Shown here: positions 41,066 to 49,994 of the stretch, piece after piece
Layout of the letters: the number at the start of each line of letters is the position of its first letter
Numbering within the stretch: position 1 is the first letter of the stretch
DNA from: JAFKFH01 sp017307375
GTDB taxonomy: Bacteria; Pseudomonadota; Alphaproteobacteria; Ferrovibrionales; Ferrovibrionaceae
NCBI GenBank assembly: GCA_965229335.1
Contig: OZ245874.1
Location: forward strand, 1,736,001-1,800,000
Direction of reading: 5' to 3'
DNA length: 64,000 bases
The notes under the pieces: generated by a model
Told to the model about the DNA's origin: nothing
The model's database searches: none
What the model saw: the letters and a program-made list of their open reading frames with translations, nothing else
Made by a program: the position numbers and the translations under genes

Positions 41066-42166
41066 TCAGAGAGTGAAGCTGGCGAACGGCGTCTCGCAGG
41101 GAGGGCCGTCGGCCACCCACAGGCGGCGGTCGTCCAGGTCGATCAGCACCGCGATCGCGGTCACCGTGCGCTTGGCGTCGATGACATCGGGGTCGGGATG
41201 CCGGCAGATGCCCAGCGGATGGCTGACATGGTCGCCGAGACAGGCGCGCAGGTGGTCGTGGCCGAGGCGCGGGCCGCCCTGCGCCAGCAGCCGGCGTAGC
41301 CGGTTGCTGCGGAACAGCGTGCTGGCCGATATCGTCTCCATGCGCGAGCCGATGCCGGGCAGCGCCTCGAAATGATTGGCATGGGTGACCACGCCATCGA
41401 CCGGGTAGAGGCAGGCATGGTCGTCGGGCGCGGTCTCGATATCGATGATCTCGCCTTCGGCGGTGCCGACCAGGAAGTTCGCCGACCCCATGCGCGCGCC
41501 CGACACGATCGCCAGCAGCGCCTGGTCGTAGCGACGGGCATCGATGATGTCGCGGCAGCGGACATGGAAGGGCCTGGCCCCATCGTTGACGCCGTCGCGG
41601 GCCGAAACCAGGCCGTTGACGCACAGGCCGATGCCGTGTTCGTTCACCGCCATCTTGGCGCCGACGATGCCGGCTTCCATGACGGCGAGGAAATCGGGCA
41701 GGCCCTCGCGCCGGGCGCGCATCACGAAGCTTCTGCCCCGCAGCCGCTCGAGCCAGTCCCAGTTCTGGCCCAGCACGACATGCCCGCTGTCGGTGCGTTC
41801 GGGCAGCAGGCCGAACGCCGTGCAGCCGTCCGGTTCCGGCATCGCCGTCGTCCGGGCCCTGGCCTCGGCCCCGAACACGCCGTAGGTCAGCTCGTAGCGG
41901 ACATTGAGCAGCGAGACGACGCGCAGCGGCAGATCGGCACCGGCCGCGATGCCGACCATCTCCTCGTGATAGGCGGGGCTGAGGCGGGCCAGCCGCGGAA
42001 TCCAGCCTTCCGCCGCGGCCAGCGCCGTAGCGGGGTCCAGCCCGCCGGCGGCGAAGCGGTCGAGATAGGTCTCGACATTGGCGGCGATGGCCGCGGCCAT
42101 CAGCACACCGTGCTGACGGCCGCGCTCATGCGCCGATCCGCGGGCGTCGAGGATCGCAATCGACAT
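41066..42166 (-). CDS. C45 family autoproteolytic acyltransferase/hydrolase (isopenicillin-N acyltransferase-like)
   Basis: Ntn-hydrolase-type protein of 366 residues that resembles acyl-CoA:6-aminopenicillanic-acid acyltransferase. The precursor is expected to cut itself before Cys115 (in MPEPDGCTAFGLL), making Cys the N-terminal nucleophile of the large chain. Downstream GQNWDW and NEHGIGLCVNGL are family motifs. Bacterial members cleave or form amide bonds of acylated amines or amino acids. It is the last gene of the polyamine-transporter operon, one base behind the binding protein, so it may remove an acyl group from the imported amine (inference). Location is probably cytoplasmic, as no signal peptide is seen. 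Confidence 0.87.
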   Translation of the reverse strand: MSIAILDARGSAHERGRQHGVLMAAAIAANVETYLDRFAAGGLDPATALAAAEGWIPRLARLSPAYHEEMVGIAAGADLPLRVVSLLNVRYELTYGVFGAEARARTTAMPEPDGCTAFGLLPERTDSGHVVLGQNWDWLERLRGRSFVMRARREGLPDFLAVMEAGIVGAKMAVNEHGIGLCVNGLVSARDGVNDGARPFHVRCRDIIDARRYDQALLAIVSGARMGSANFLVGTAEGEIIDIETAPDDHACLYPVDGVVTHANHFEALPGIGSRMETISASTLFRSNRLRRLLAQGGPRLGHDHLRACLGDHVSHPLGICRHPDPDVIDAKRTVTAIAVLIDLDDRRLWVADGPPCETPFASFTL

Positions 42167-42167
42167 G

Positions 42168-43214
42168 TCAGCGACGCAGCCGCGTCCAGACGCCGTCGCG
42201 CAGCTCGCGATTCTTCAGCGAGCAATCCTTGACCGGCCGGAAACGCGCCTTCATCGCCTCCGGCGGATTGATCGCCGGGTCGTCGCGCATCTCCGGCTTC
42301 ATGAAGGCGGCCGAACCCTTGATGGCGTTGTTGTAGCCCGAGAAGTTCGAGGCCTCGCCGGCGTTCTTCGGGTCCATCATCCAGTTCATGAAGGTCTTGG
42401 CGTTCTCGACGTTCTTGGCGCCCTTCGGCACCGCGAAATTGTCGCCCCACAGGTTCATGCCCTCGGCCGGATAGACGAAGACGGCGGTGGGCAGCTTGAG
42501 ACGGGCGCGATAGGCCGCGCCGTTCCACTGCTGGTGCAGCGCGACCTCGCCGGCCGCGACACGGTCGATCGTGCCGGTCGACGAGTAGATCTTGATCGCC
42601 GGCTTCTGCTTCAGCAGCAGGTCGAGGATCTTCTGCGCGTCCTCGGGGTTCTCGGTGCAGGTATCGATGCCGAGATAGAGGGCGCCGGCGGTGAACATCT
42701 CGCCCTGGTCGCCCAGCGCCGCGATCTTGCCGACAAGCTCGGGGCGCGGGTCGAAGAATTCCTTCCAGCTTTCCGCAAGCTTGCCGCCCGGCACCTTCGC
42801 CGAATCGTAGGTGAAGCCGGTCGAACCCCACATGTAGGGTACCGAGTATTCGCGGGCGGGATCGACGTCGGGCTTGTCGAACGGCTGGTCGACATTGGCG
42901 AAGTTCGCGAGCTTGGCGGCCTCGACCTTCTGCAGCAGGCCGGTCTTGATCATCGTGCCGAGGATCGAGTTGGTCGGCACGACGATGTCGTAGCCGCCGC
43001 CGCCGGCCTGCAGCTTGGCCAGCATCGTGTCGTTGGAGTCGTAGACGTCGACATTCACCTTGATGCCGGTCTCGGCCTCGAACCGCTTCAGCAGGTCGGG
43101 CGGCACGTAGTTCGCCCAGGAGTAGAGCTGCAGCACCTTGCCCTGCGCCTGGGCGAGGGTGGGGGCGCAGACCAGGGCCACCGCGGTGGCGAGCAGGCGG
43201 GCATAACGTGTCAT
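42168..43214 (-). CDS. Spermidine/putrescine-type ABC transporter substrate-binding protein
   Basis: Periplasmic binding protein of 348 residues, PotD/PotF-like. A Sec signal peptide (MTRYARLLATAVALVCAPTLAQA) is followed by KVLQLYSWANYVPPDLLKRF and ETGIKVNVDVYDSND, the standard opening of the family; later GYDIVVPTNS and LWGDNFAVPKGAKN are also typical. The polyamine-contact residues cannot be verified by eye. The gene abuts the potC-like permease (no gap) and is followed by the C45 acyltransferase. Ligand is probably an amine or acylated polyamine. Confidence 0.92.
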   Translation of the reverse strand: MTRYARLLATAVALVCAPTLAQAQGKVLQLYSWANYVPPDLLKRFEAETGIKVNVDVYDSNDTMLAKLQAGGGGYDIVVPTNSILGTMIKTGLLQKVEAAKLANFANVDQPFDKPDVDPAREYSVPYMWGSTGFTYDSAKVPGGKLAESWKEFFDPRPELVGKIAALGDQGEMFTAGALYLGIDTCTENPEDAQKILDLLLKQKPAIKIYSSTGTIDRVAAGEVALHQQWNGAAYRARLKLPTAVFVYPAEGMNLWGDNFAVPKGAKNVENAKTFMNWMMDPKNAGEASNFSGYNNAIKGSAAFMKPEMRDDPAINPPEAMKARFRPVKDCSLKNRELRDGVWTRLRR

Positions 43215-44018
43215 TCAACCATTCCCCTTGTCGGATTGTTTGTCGGAGTGTCGTCCCAGCAGAAAAGCGATGGTGATCAGCAGGATCGAGGCGAGCAGCA
43301 TGACCGCCGACAGCGCATTGACCTCGGGCGTGATGCCGATGCGGATCATGCCGAAGATGTAGACGGGCAGGGTCGTGGCGCCCGGCCCGGCGACGAAATA
43401 GGTGATGACGAAATCGCCGAGCGACGAGATGAAGGCGAGCATCGCGCCGGCCGCGATCCCGGGCGCCAGCAGCGGCAGTTCGATGCGCAGGAAGCGTCGG
43501 GCCGGATCGGCGTAGAGATCGGCGGCGGCTTCCGACAGTGCGGGATCGAGGCCGGCGAGGCGGGCGCGGATCGGATAGTAGGCGAAGGGGATGCAGAACA
43601 CCGTATGCGCGATGACGACGGTGAGCAGGCCGAGTTCGAAGCCGACGAACACGAACAGCAGCAGCAGCGCGACCGCGGTGACGATCTCGGGCACCAGGAT
43701 CGGCAGGCCGAGCAGCCCTTCCACCGCGGCCTTCCAGGCGGCGCGCGCCCGCGCCACGCCCAGCGTCGCGGCGGTGGCCGCCGCGGTGGCGAAGAGGGTC
43801 GCGCAGGCGGCGACGATCAGCGAGTTGCGCGCCGCCTGCAGCATGTCGGCATTGGTGAACACGGCCTCGTACCACCGCGCGGAGAAACCGGTCCAGATCG
43901 TGATCAGGTCGTTCTCGTTGAACGACAGGATCAGCAGCGCCAGAATCGGCAGATAGAGAAAGGCGAGGCCGAGGGACGCGACCGTCGCCGTGCCGGGAAA
44001 GCGGAACAGCGACTTCAT
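43215..44018 (-). CDS. potC: Polyamine-type ABC transporter permease (PotC-like)
   Basis: Inner-membrane permease of 267 residues with six hydrophobic helices. The EAA loop region reads LDPALSEAAADLYADPARRF, and GLLGLPILVPEIVTAVALLL is the usual PotC-type third helix. It overlaps the PotB-like gene by 4 bases and abuts the binding-protein gene, so the complex is PotA2-PotB-PotC plus the binding protein. Confidence 0.9.
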   Translation of the reverse strand: MKSLFRFPGTATVASLGLAFLYLPILALLILSFNENDLITIWTGFSARWYEAVFTNADMLQAARNSLIVAACATLFATAAATAATLGVARARAAWKAAVEGLLGLPILVPEIVTAVALLLLFVFVGFELGLLTVVIAHTVFCIPFAYYPIRARLAGLDPALSEAAADLYADPARRFLRIELPLLAPGIAAGAMLAFISSLGDFVITYFVAGPGATTLPVYIFGMIRIGITPEVNALSAVMLLASILLITIAFLLGRHSDKQSDKGNG

Positions 44019-44887
44019 GCCGCCTTCCTCCGCCGGCCGGCGAGCGCCAGCAGGCCCAGCCCCACCAGCAGGATGACCAGCAGCACCATGGCCAGCGCCG
44101 CCCCGAACGGCCAGTTGCGCGAGGCGCCGAACTGCGCCTGGATCAGGTTGCCGATCATCATCGACTTGGCGCCGCCGAGCAGTTCCGGGCTGACATAGGC
44201 GCCGAGGCAGGGCACGAAGACCAGCACGCCGCCGGCGACGATGCCGGGCATGGCCAGGGGCATGACGACGCGGGTCAGCACCCGCAGGCGATTGGCGCCG
44301 AGGTCGAATGCCGCTTCGATCAGCCGGCGGTCGATCCGTTCCATGGCCACGAAGATCGGCAGGATCATGTAGGGCAGGAACGAATAGACCAGGCCGATGC
44401 CGGTCGCGAACGGCGTGTAGAGAATGTCGATCGGCCCGGATACCAGGCCCAGGCGGTTCAGCATGCCGTCGATCGGCCCGCCGTTCCTGAGCAGCAGGAT
44501 CCAGGCGAAGTTGCGGACCAGCAGGTTGGTCCAGAACGGCACGGTGATCAGGAACAGCAGCAGCGCCGCACGGCGCGGCGGCAGCATCGTCATGTAGAGG
44601 GCGGTGGGAATGCCGATCGCCAGCGTCACCGTCGTGGTGATCGCCGCCAGCTGGAACGAGCGCGCGAAGATCGCGAGGTAATCGGGATTGAGGGCGAGGC
44701 GGCCGATCAGGTCGCGCTCGAACACCAGCTTCTCGTAGGCGGAAAGCGAATGCGCATCCCAGACCACACCGCCGAAGGCGCCGCGCTCCAGCGTCGAGAC
44801 ATAAAGCATCAGCAGCAGCGGTCCGACCATGAAGGCCAGCAGGAACAGCGCTGCCGGTGCCGCCGGGGCGAGGCCGCGCCGTCTCAC
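44015..44887 (-). CDS. potB: Polyamine-type ABC transporter permease (PotB-like)
   Basis: Inner-membrane permease of 290 residues. The GTG at 44887 overlaps the ATPase stop (GTGA) and gives the expected length; the long frame upstream is antisense/shadow. The first helix is APAALFLLAFMVGPLLLMLYV and the EAA loop is DRRLIEAAFDLGANRLRVLT. Family features FLITVPFWTNLLVRNFAWI and YSFLPYMILPIF are present. Confidence 0.9.
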   Translation of the reverse strand: MRRRGLAPAAPAALFLLAFMVGPLLLMLYVSTLERGAFGGVVWDAHSLSAYEKLVFERDLIGRLALNPDYLAIFARSFQLAAITTTVTLAIGIPTALYMTMLPPRRAALLLFLITVPFWTNLLVRNFAWILLLRNGGPIDGMLNRLGLVSGPIDILYTPFATGIGLVYSFLPYMILPIFVAMERIDRRLIEAAFDLGANRLRVLTRVVMPLAMPGIVAGGVLVFVPCLGAYVSPELLGGAKSMMIGNLIQAQFGASRNWPFGAALAMVLLVILLVGLGLLALAGRRRKAA

Positions 44888-45942
44888 GGCGTGAAGACCC
44901 GCACGGCGTCCGGTGCCACGCCGAAGCCTACCGCCGTGCCCTCGGCCGGCGGGCTGACGCCGCCGGCGCGCAGGCGTGCGCGAAGCACGCTGCCATCCGG
45001 CAGTCCGGCATGCAGCAGCGCATCGGTCCCGAGATAGACCGCGTGGCGCATGACCGCGGTCAGCGGCCCGCCGAGGGTCACGCGCTCGGGTCGGAAGGCG
45101 AGCGTCACCCGGGTGCCCGGGGCGACGGCGGCTGCGTCGCCGGCGACGATTTCCGCGCCGCCCGCCAGCGCGAAGCGGCCGGCGGCGCCGTCGCGGGCGA
45201 TGCAGGTGGCGGCGACCAGGTTGGTATCGCCGATGAATTCGGCGACGAAGCGGTTGGCCGGGTATTCGTAGATGTCGACGGGCGCCCCGATCTGAATCAC
45301 CTCGCCGCGCGCCATCACCGCGATGCGATCCGACATCGTCAGCGCTTCTTCCTGGTCGTGGGTGACGAAGACGAAGGTGATGCCGGTTTCCTGCTGCAGC
45401 CGCTTCAACTCGATCTGCATCTCCTTGCGCAGCTTGAGATCCAGCGCCGACAGCGGTTCGTCGAGCAGCAGCACCTTGGGCGCCGCGGCGAGCGCACGGC
45501 CGAGCGCCACGCGCTGCTGCTGGCCGCCGGAAAGTTCGCGGGGCTTGCGATCGGCCATGCCGTCGAGGCGCAGCAGCGCCACCATGCGCGCCACCCGCTC
45601 GCGGATTTCGGCGCGCTTCAGGCCCAGCATTTCGGGCCCGAAGGCGATGTTCTCGGCGACCGTCATATGCGGGAACAGCGCATAGCTCTGGAACACCGTG
45701 TTGACCGGCCGGCGATTGGGATTGAGGCCGAGCACCGAGCGGCCGTCGAGCAGGATGTCGCCTTCGTCCGGTTCCTCGAAGCCCGCGATCATCCGCAGCA
45801 GCGTGGTCTTGCCGCAGCCGGATGGTCCGAGCAGCGTGAAGAACTCGTTGCGGCGGATGGCAAACGAGACGCCGCCCAGCGCCGGATGCGCACTGCCCTC
45901 GAACTGCTTGCGGACGGCCGCGATGGTGATGGCGTCGGTCAT
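44884..45942 (-). CDS. potA: Polyamine-type ABC transporter ATP-binding protein (PotA-like)
   Basis: ATPase of 352 residues with the C-terminal TOBE-type regulatory domain of PotA/MalK proteins. Walker A is LLGPSGCGKTTLLRMIAGF, the signature is ELSGGQQQRVALGRALA, Walker B is VLLLDEPLSALDLKLR, and the H-loop is FVTHDQEEALTMSD. The ATG at 45942 (MTDAITIAAV) overlaps the stop of the upstream oxidase gene by 4 bases. It energises the PotBC permease encoded next to it. Confidence 0.92.
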   Translation of the reverse strand: MTDAITIAAVRKQFEGSAHPALGGVSFAIRRNEFFTLLGPSGCGKTTLLRMIAGFEEPDEGDILLDGRSVLGLNPNRRPVNTVFQSYALFPHMTVAENIAFGPEMLGLKRAEIRERVARMVALLRLDGMADRKPRELSGGQQQRVALGRALAAAPKVLLLDEPLSALDLKLRKEMQIELKRLQQETGITFVFVTHDQEEALTMSDRIAVMARGEVIQIGAPVDIYEYPANRFVAEFIGDTNLVAATCIARDGAAGRFALAGGAEIVAGDAAAVAPGTRVTLAFRPERVTLGGPLTAVMRHAVYLGTDALLHAGLPDGSVLRARLRAGGVSPPAEGTAVGFGVAPDAVRVFTP

Positions 45943-47228
45943 GCGGCGGCCTCGTGGCGGAAACGGCTGATGCGGTCTTCGAGCTGATGGCGCCAGTAGA
46001 TCGCCTGGAAGGCGATGCGGCCGAGGCTGCCGCCGGCAAACACGGGCGCGAACGGGGCGAAATGGCGATGGCGGTCGTCGCCGTCGGCGATCGCGGCCGC
46101 GATCAGGTCGCCAGCTAATGTCGTCGAGGTCAGGCCGAGGCCGCCGAAGCACGCCGCGGCCCAGACCCCCGGGCCCAGCGGGCCGATGATCGGCATGCGA
46201 TGGCGCGCATAGGGCATCACCCCGCCCCAGGCCGTCTCGATCTCGATGTCGCCCAGTTGCGGATAGATGCCGGCGACGTCGCGGCGCAGCAGCGCGGCCA
46301 GCCGTTCCGGCCCCGGCTCGCAGGCGCTGGCCCGGCCACCCCACAGCAGGCGCCCGTCGGGCAGCCGGCGGTAGTAGTCGGTGGCGACGCGCGTGTCCGA
46401 CACGGCCGCAGTGGTCCTGATCACCTGGGACAACCGGTCGGCCATCGGCGGCGTCGTCATCACGAAGGTCGCCACCGGCACGGTCGCGAGGCCCAGCCGC
46501 AGGTGCAGCAGGCCCATGTAGGCGCCGCCGGCAAGGACGACGTGCCGGGCGTGGATGTCGGCCGCGTCGGTGCGGATCCGCCGGCCGGCCCCGCCGAGAT
46601 CGAGTTCGACGACGGCGCTGTTCTCGTGCAGGCGGGCGCCCAGCCGCGCGGCTTCGCCGGCCATGGCGCGCGCCAGGTTCAGCGGCTGGAGCTGCAGGGT
46701 CGAGGGATTGAGATAGCCGTCGGCATAGCGGTCGCTGACCAGCATGTCGCGCAGTTCGGCCTGCGGCAGCATGACGAGGCCGGCGTCGTAATCGCGGTTC
46801 AGCGTCTCGACCAGCCCCGGCAGGGTATCGGGATGTTCCGCCATGCGGCAGCGCAGGGCGCCGCGGCCCTGGATGATGTCGGGACCCAGCCGTGCGGCGC
46901 GTTCGCCCACCTTCGCCAGTGCCGCGCCGGACAGTTGCCAAAGCGCCAACGCCCTGTCGCGCCCATAGCGGGCGGCCAAGTCGAGAATGCCGACCGGATA
47001 GCCCCGGCTGGCGAAGCCGCCGTTACGGCCCGATGCGCCCCAGCCGATCCGATGGCTTTCGACCAGGCAGACCGACCGGCCGCGCTCGGCCAGTTCCAAG
47101 GCGGTGGCGACCCCGGCGAGGCCGCCGCCGATCACGCAGGTCTCGACCTCGATCCTGCCGGCGGCCCGCGGCCAGCGGCGATCGTCGCTGCGTGTCGCCG
47201 CGTAATGGGTGGCGGTGTAGTCGCCCAT
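45939..47228 (-). CDS. FAD-dependent amine oxidoreductase (PuuB / DAO family)
   Basis: D-amino-acid-oxidase-fold flavoprotein of 429 residues, resembling gamma-glutamylputrescine oxidase PuuB. The FAD motif is TCVIGGGLAGVATALELAERG, followed by GWGASGRNGGFASRG, a hallmark of the PuuB group; the end has YARHRMPIIGPLGPGVWAAACFGGLGLTSTTLAGDLIA. It would oxidise a primary or secondary amine to imine/aldehyde plus H2O2 or reduced acceptor. It is the first gene of the transporter operon, which fits catabolism of the imported amine. The IclR gene lies 10 bases upstream on the same strand. Confidence 0.88.
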   Translation of the reverse strand: MGDYTATHYAATRSDDRRWPRAAGRIEVETCVIGGGLAGVATALELAERGRSVCLVESHRIGWGASGRNGGFASRGYPVGILDLAARYGRDRALALWQLSGAALAKVGERAARLGPDIIQGRGALRCRMAEHPDTLPGLVETLNRDYDAGLVMLPQAELRDMLVSDRYADGYLNPSTLQLQPLNLARAMAGEAARLGARLHENSAVVELDLGGAGRRIRTDAADIHARHVVLAGGAYMGLLHLRLGLATVPVATFVMTTPPMADRLSQVIRTTAAVSDTRVATDYYRRLPDGRLLWGGRASACEPGPERLAALLRRDVAGIYPQLGDIEIETAWGGVMPYARHRMPIIGPLGPGVWAAACFGGLGLTSTTLAGDLIAAAIADGDDRHRHFAPFAPVFAGGSLGRIAFQAIYWRHQLEDRISRFRHEAAA

Positions 47229-47238
47229 GGCGCCGGCG

Positions 47239-48057
47239 TCAGTTGGTGTCGCCGCCGGCGATCAGCCGGGCGGTGGCGCGGGCCAGCGGGGCGAAGTGCT
47301 CGCGCACGGCCGCCTCGTCATGATCGTCGAGGCTCGAGGCGATGTGGACGGCGGCGACGGGGCGGCCGTTCCGCCCGACGACCGGCGCGGACACCACGAT
47401 CTCGCCGATCAGGCATTCCTGCAGCGACAGGGCATAGCCCTGGGCGCGCGCCTCGGCGATCGAAGCCATGATCCGGTCGGGATCGGTCAGGGTGAACGGG
47501 GTCAGCGCCCGGCGGTTCGAGCGTTCGACGATCGCCCGGGCCTCGGCTTCGTCCAGCACCGACAGCATCGCCCGACCGCCCGACGAGCAGAAGGCCGGCA
47601 TGCGGCGGCCAAGCAGCGTGGCCCCGAAGGCCTCGCGCCGGCTTTGCAGCCGCACCGCATAGACGATCTCGGTATCGTCGAGCAGGCTGAGATCGACGCG
47701 GGCCCGGCATTGCCGGCGCAGATCGGCGAGGTAGGGCGTCGCCCGCTCGATCAGCGGGTTGGCGCGCAGATAGGCGTAGGACAGGCCGAGCGATTTCAGC
47801 GACAGGCGGTACTTGCGCGTCGACGGGTTCTTTTCCAGGTAGCCCAGCGCATGCAGCGTGAAGGCGAAACGCTGCGCGGCGGACTTGTCGAACCCCGTCG
47901 CCTGCGCGATCTCGGTCAGGCCGAGTTCGGCGGCGTCGGGCCCGAAGGCCTCGAGAATGGCGAAGCCCCGCTGCAGCGATCCGACGAACAGCGGGTTGTC
48001 CTCGACCGCCGACAACTCGGCTTCGCCTGTGTTTTTCTTCCTGCCTGCCAACGCCAA
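47239..48057 (-). CDS. IclR family transcriptional regulator
   Basis: Regulator of about 272 residues: N-terminal winged helix (PLFVGSLQRGFAILEAFG and TEIAQATGFDKSAAQRF) and C-terminal GAF-like effector domain (GRAMLSVLDEAEARAI, LQECLIGEIVVSAPVVGRNG). No ATG is available near the N-terminus; a TTG at 48057 or 48051 is the likely start, an unusual feature. It is the first gene before the oxidase-transporter-acyltransferase operon on the same strand, separated by only 10 bases, so it may be co-transcribed with and control the operon. Confidence 0.88.
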   Translation of the reverse strand: MALAGRKKNTGEAELSAVEDNPLFVGSLQRGFAILEAFGPDAAELGLTEIAQATGFDKSAAQRFAFTLHALGYLEKNPSTRKYRLSLKSLGLSYAYLRANPLIERATPYLADLRRQCRARVDLSLLDDTEIVYAVRLQSRREAFGATLLGRRMPAFCSSGGRAMLSVLDEAEARAIVERSNRRALTPFTLTDPDRIMASIAEARAQGYALSLQECLIGEIVVSAPVVGRNGRPVAAVHIASSLDDHDEAAVREHFAPLARATARLIAGGDTN

Positions 48058-48100
48058 CGCCCCCAGGAGATGACCTGGGGTGACGCTAGCAAGCCTGCCT

Positions 48101-48138
48101 CAATATCGCAATACAGTTTTATATATTGCTATGCAATA
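48101..48138. promoter_or_regulatory. AT-rich repeat cluster, candidate IclR operator/promoter
   Basis: Between the IclR start (48057) and the end of the PHA synthase gene (48154) lies an AT-rich patch with GCAATA at 48108-48113, its complement TATTGC at 48124-48129 and a second GCAATA at 48133-48138. A separate small hairpin, CCCCAGG-AGATGA-CCTGGGG (48061-48080), sits just before the IclR start. The patch is the most likely promoter for the whole minus-strand operon and a plausible IclR binding site. Confidence 0.45.
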
Positions 48139-48153
48139 CAAAGGATGGCGCGT

Positions 48154-49890
48154 TCAGGTCTGCAGCACGTAGGTACCCGGGGCGTCGCACACGGCCTCGT
48201 AACCCTTCGCGGCATTGCCCGTCTCAGGTGCGGCGACCCGCTTGGGCGCGGAATGGGCGTCGAGCCAGCCGAACCATTCGTCCCACCACGATCCGTTCTT
48301 CTGCGGCGCCGTCGCCTGCCATTCGTCGGCGGACTGGCACAGCCCGCGGGCTTCGCGGGTGGCGACACGGTAATGCCGCCCGCCGTGGCCGGGCTCGCTG
48401 ACGATGCCGGCGTTGTGGCCGCCGCTGGTCAGCACGAAGGTGATGTCGGTGTCGGTGAGGTAGTGGATCTTGTAGACGGATTTCCAGGGCGCCACGTGGT
48501 CGCGCTCGGTCCCGACGACGAACAGCGGCAAGCGGATGTTCTGCAGCGCCGCCGGCCGGCCTTCGACCATGAACCGCCCGGTAGCCAGGTCGTTCTCGAG
48601 ATAGAGCCGGCGCAGATAGTCGGCATGCATGCGGTAGGGCATGCGCGTGGCATCGGCGTTCCAGGCCATCAGATCGTTCATCGGCGTGCGTTCGCCCATC
48701 AGGTAGTCGTGGACCAGATGGGACCAGACCAGGTCGTTGGTGCGCAACAACTGGAAGGCGCCCGCCATCTGGCCGCCCGACAGGTAGCCGCGCTGCCACA
48801 TCAGGCTTTCCAGCACCTGCATCTGGCTGTCGTCGATGAACAGTGCCAGTTCGCCCGGCTCGCTGAAATCGGTCTGCGCGGCAAGCAGGGTCAGCGAGGC
48901 CAGCCGGTCGTCGCCCGTGGCCGCCATGGCGGCGGCGGCGATCGACATCAGCGTGCCGCCCAGGCAGTAGCCGGTCGCATGCACCTTGCGGCCGGGCATG
49001 ATCGCGTTGATTGCGGCCAGCGCCGCCATCACCCCCTCGCGCCGATAGTCGTCGAAGGTGACCTCGCTATCCTCCGCGCCGGGATTCGCCCAGGAAATGC
49101 AGAAGACGGTCTTGCCCTGGCCGACCAGGTGGCGGATCAGCGAATTCTGCGGCGACAGGTCGAGGATATAATACTTCATGATCCAGGCCGGCACGATCAG
49201 CACCGGCTCGGCCGTGACCGTCTCGGTCGCCGGCGCATACTGGATCAGTTCGATCAGCCGGTTGCGGTAGACGACCTTGCCCGGTGTGATCGCCACGTCG
49301 CGCCCGACCGCAAAATTCTCGGTACCGGCCGGCGGCTCGCCGCTGATCTGGCGCCGGGCATCATCCTGCCAGTTGCGCATGCCCTGCAGGAAGTTCGCGC
49401 CGCCGGTCTCGATCGACCGGCGGATCACCTCGGGGTTGGTGAACGGGTTGTTCGACGGCGAGAAGACGTCGAGCACCTGGCGGGCGGTGAATGCGACGAT
49501 GTCGCGATTATGCGGATTCATGCCCGGGATTTCGGCCGTGGCGTTGTGCCACCACTGCTGCTGCATCAGGAAGGCCTGGGCCAGCAGGCTGTAGGGCGGG
49601 CGGGACCAGCCGGCCCCGCGGAAACGGTTGTCGCCCGGCAGCGGCTCGATCGCCGGCGGGGCCTCGGGATCGAACATCGCGGCGGCGGCATGGGCGATCA
49701 GCCGCGCGGCCTTGCGCCCGGCCTTCGAGGCCAGTTCCAGCCGCTTGCCCGGCGCCCCGGCGAGATGCAGCGACCAGTCGGTCAGGCCGAGCAGGAGAGC
49801 CGCGGGCGACAGACCGCCCGAGAGCTGCGCCACGCCGGCCTGTCTCGCCCGATCGAGCGAGCGATAGAGGTCGATACCGGTTTCACTCAT
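48154..49890 (-). CDS. phaC: Class I poly(3-hydroxyalkanoate) synthase PhaC
   Basis: Polyester synthase of 578 residues that polymerises (R)-3-hydroxyacyl-CoA into storage granules. The lipase-like box is HATGYCLGGTLMS with nucleophile Cys309; the catalytic Asp is in VGTERDHVAPW and the His in SGGHNAGIV. N-terminal NPFTNPEVIRRSIETGGANF and LIVPAWIMKYYILDLSPQNS are class I/II hallmarks. AGGAGA precedes the ATG at 49890. phaA, phaB, phasin and depolymerase genes are not in this window, so monomer supply comes from elsewhere, possibly the acyl-CoA pathways around it. Confidence 0.95.
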   Translation of the reverse strand: MSETGIDLYRSLDRARQAGVAQLSGGLSPAALLLGLTDWSLHLAGAPGKRLELASKAGRKAARLIAHAAAAMFDPEAPPAIEPLPGDNRFRGAGWSRPPYSLLAQAFLMQQQWWHNATAEIPGMNPHNRDIVAFTARQVLDVFSPSNNPFTNPEVIRRSIETGGANFLQGMRNWQDDARRQISGEPPAGTENFAVGRDVAITPGKVVYRNRLIELIQYAPATETVTAEPVLIVPAWIMKYYILDLSPQNSLIRHLVGQGKTVFCISWANPGAEDSEVTFDDYRREGVMAALAAINAIMPGRKVHATGYCLGGTLMSIAAAAMAATGDDRLASLTLLAAQTDFSEPGELALFIDDSQMQVLESLMWQRGYLSGGQMAGAFQLLRTNDLVWSHLVHDYLMGERTPMNDLMAWNADATRMPYRMHADYLRRLYLENDLATGRFMVEGRPAALQNIRLPLFVVGTERDHVAPWKSVYKIHYLTDTDITFVLTSGGHNAGIVSEPGHGGRHYRVATREARGLCQSADEWQATAPQKNGSWWDEWFGWLDAHSAPKRVAAPETGNAAKGYEAVCDAPGTYVLQT

Positions 49891-49994
49891 GGACAGTCTC
49901 CTTGCACGCCGTTTGCAGCCGATAAGTCGGTCGCCCGGCCGGAAACGTCAATGCGACGAAACGAACCAGCCCGATCGGATGAGGTCCGTCGCCG

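Noticed and set aside
48061..48080. CCCCAGG-AGATGA-CCTGGGG hairpin as a terminator
   Set aside because: It lies just upstream of the IclR start on the same strand, inside the expected leader, with a short stem and no T-run; it is more likely incidental or a weak translational element.
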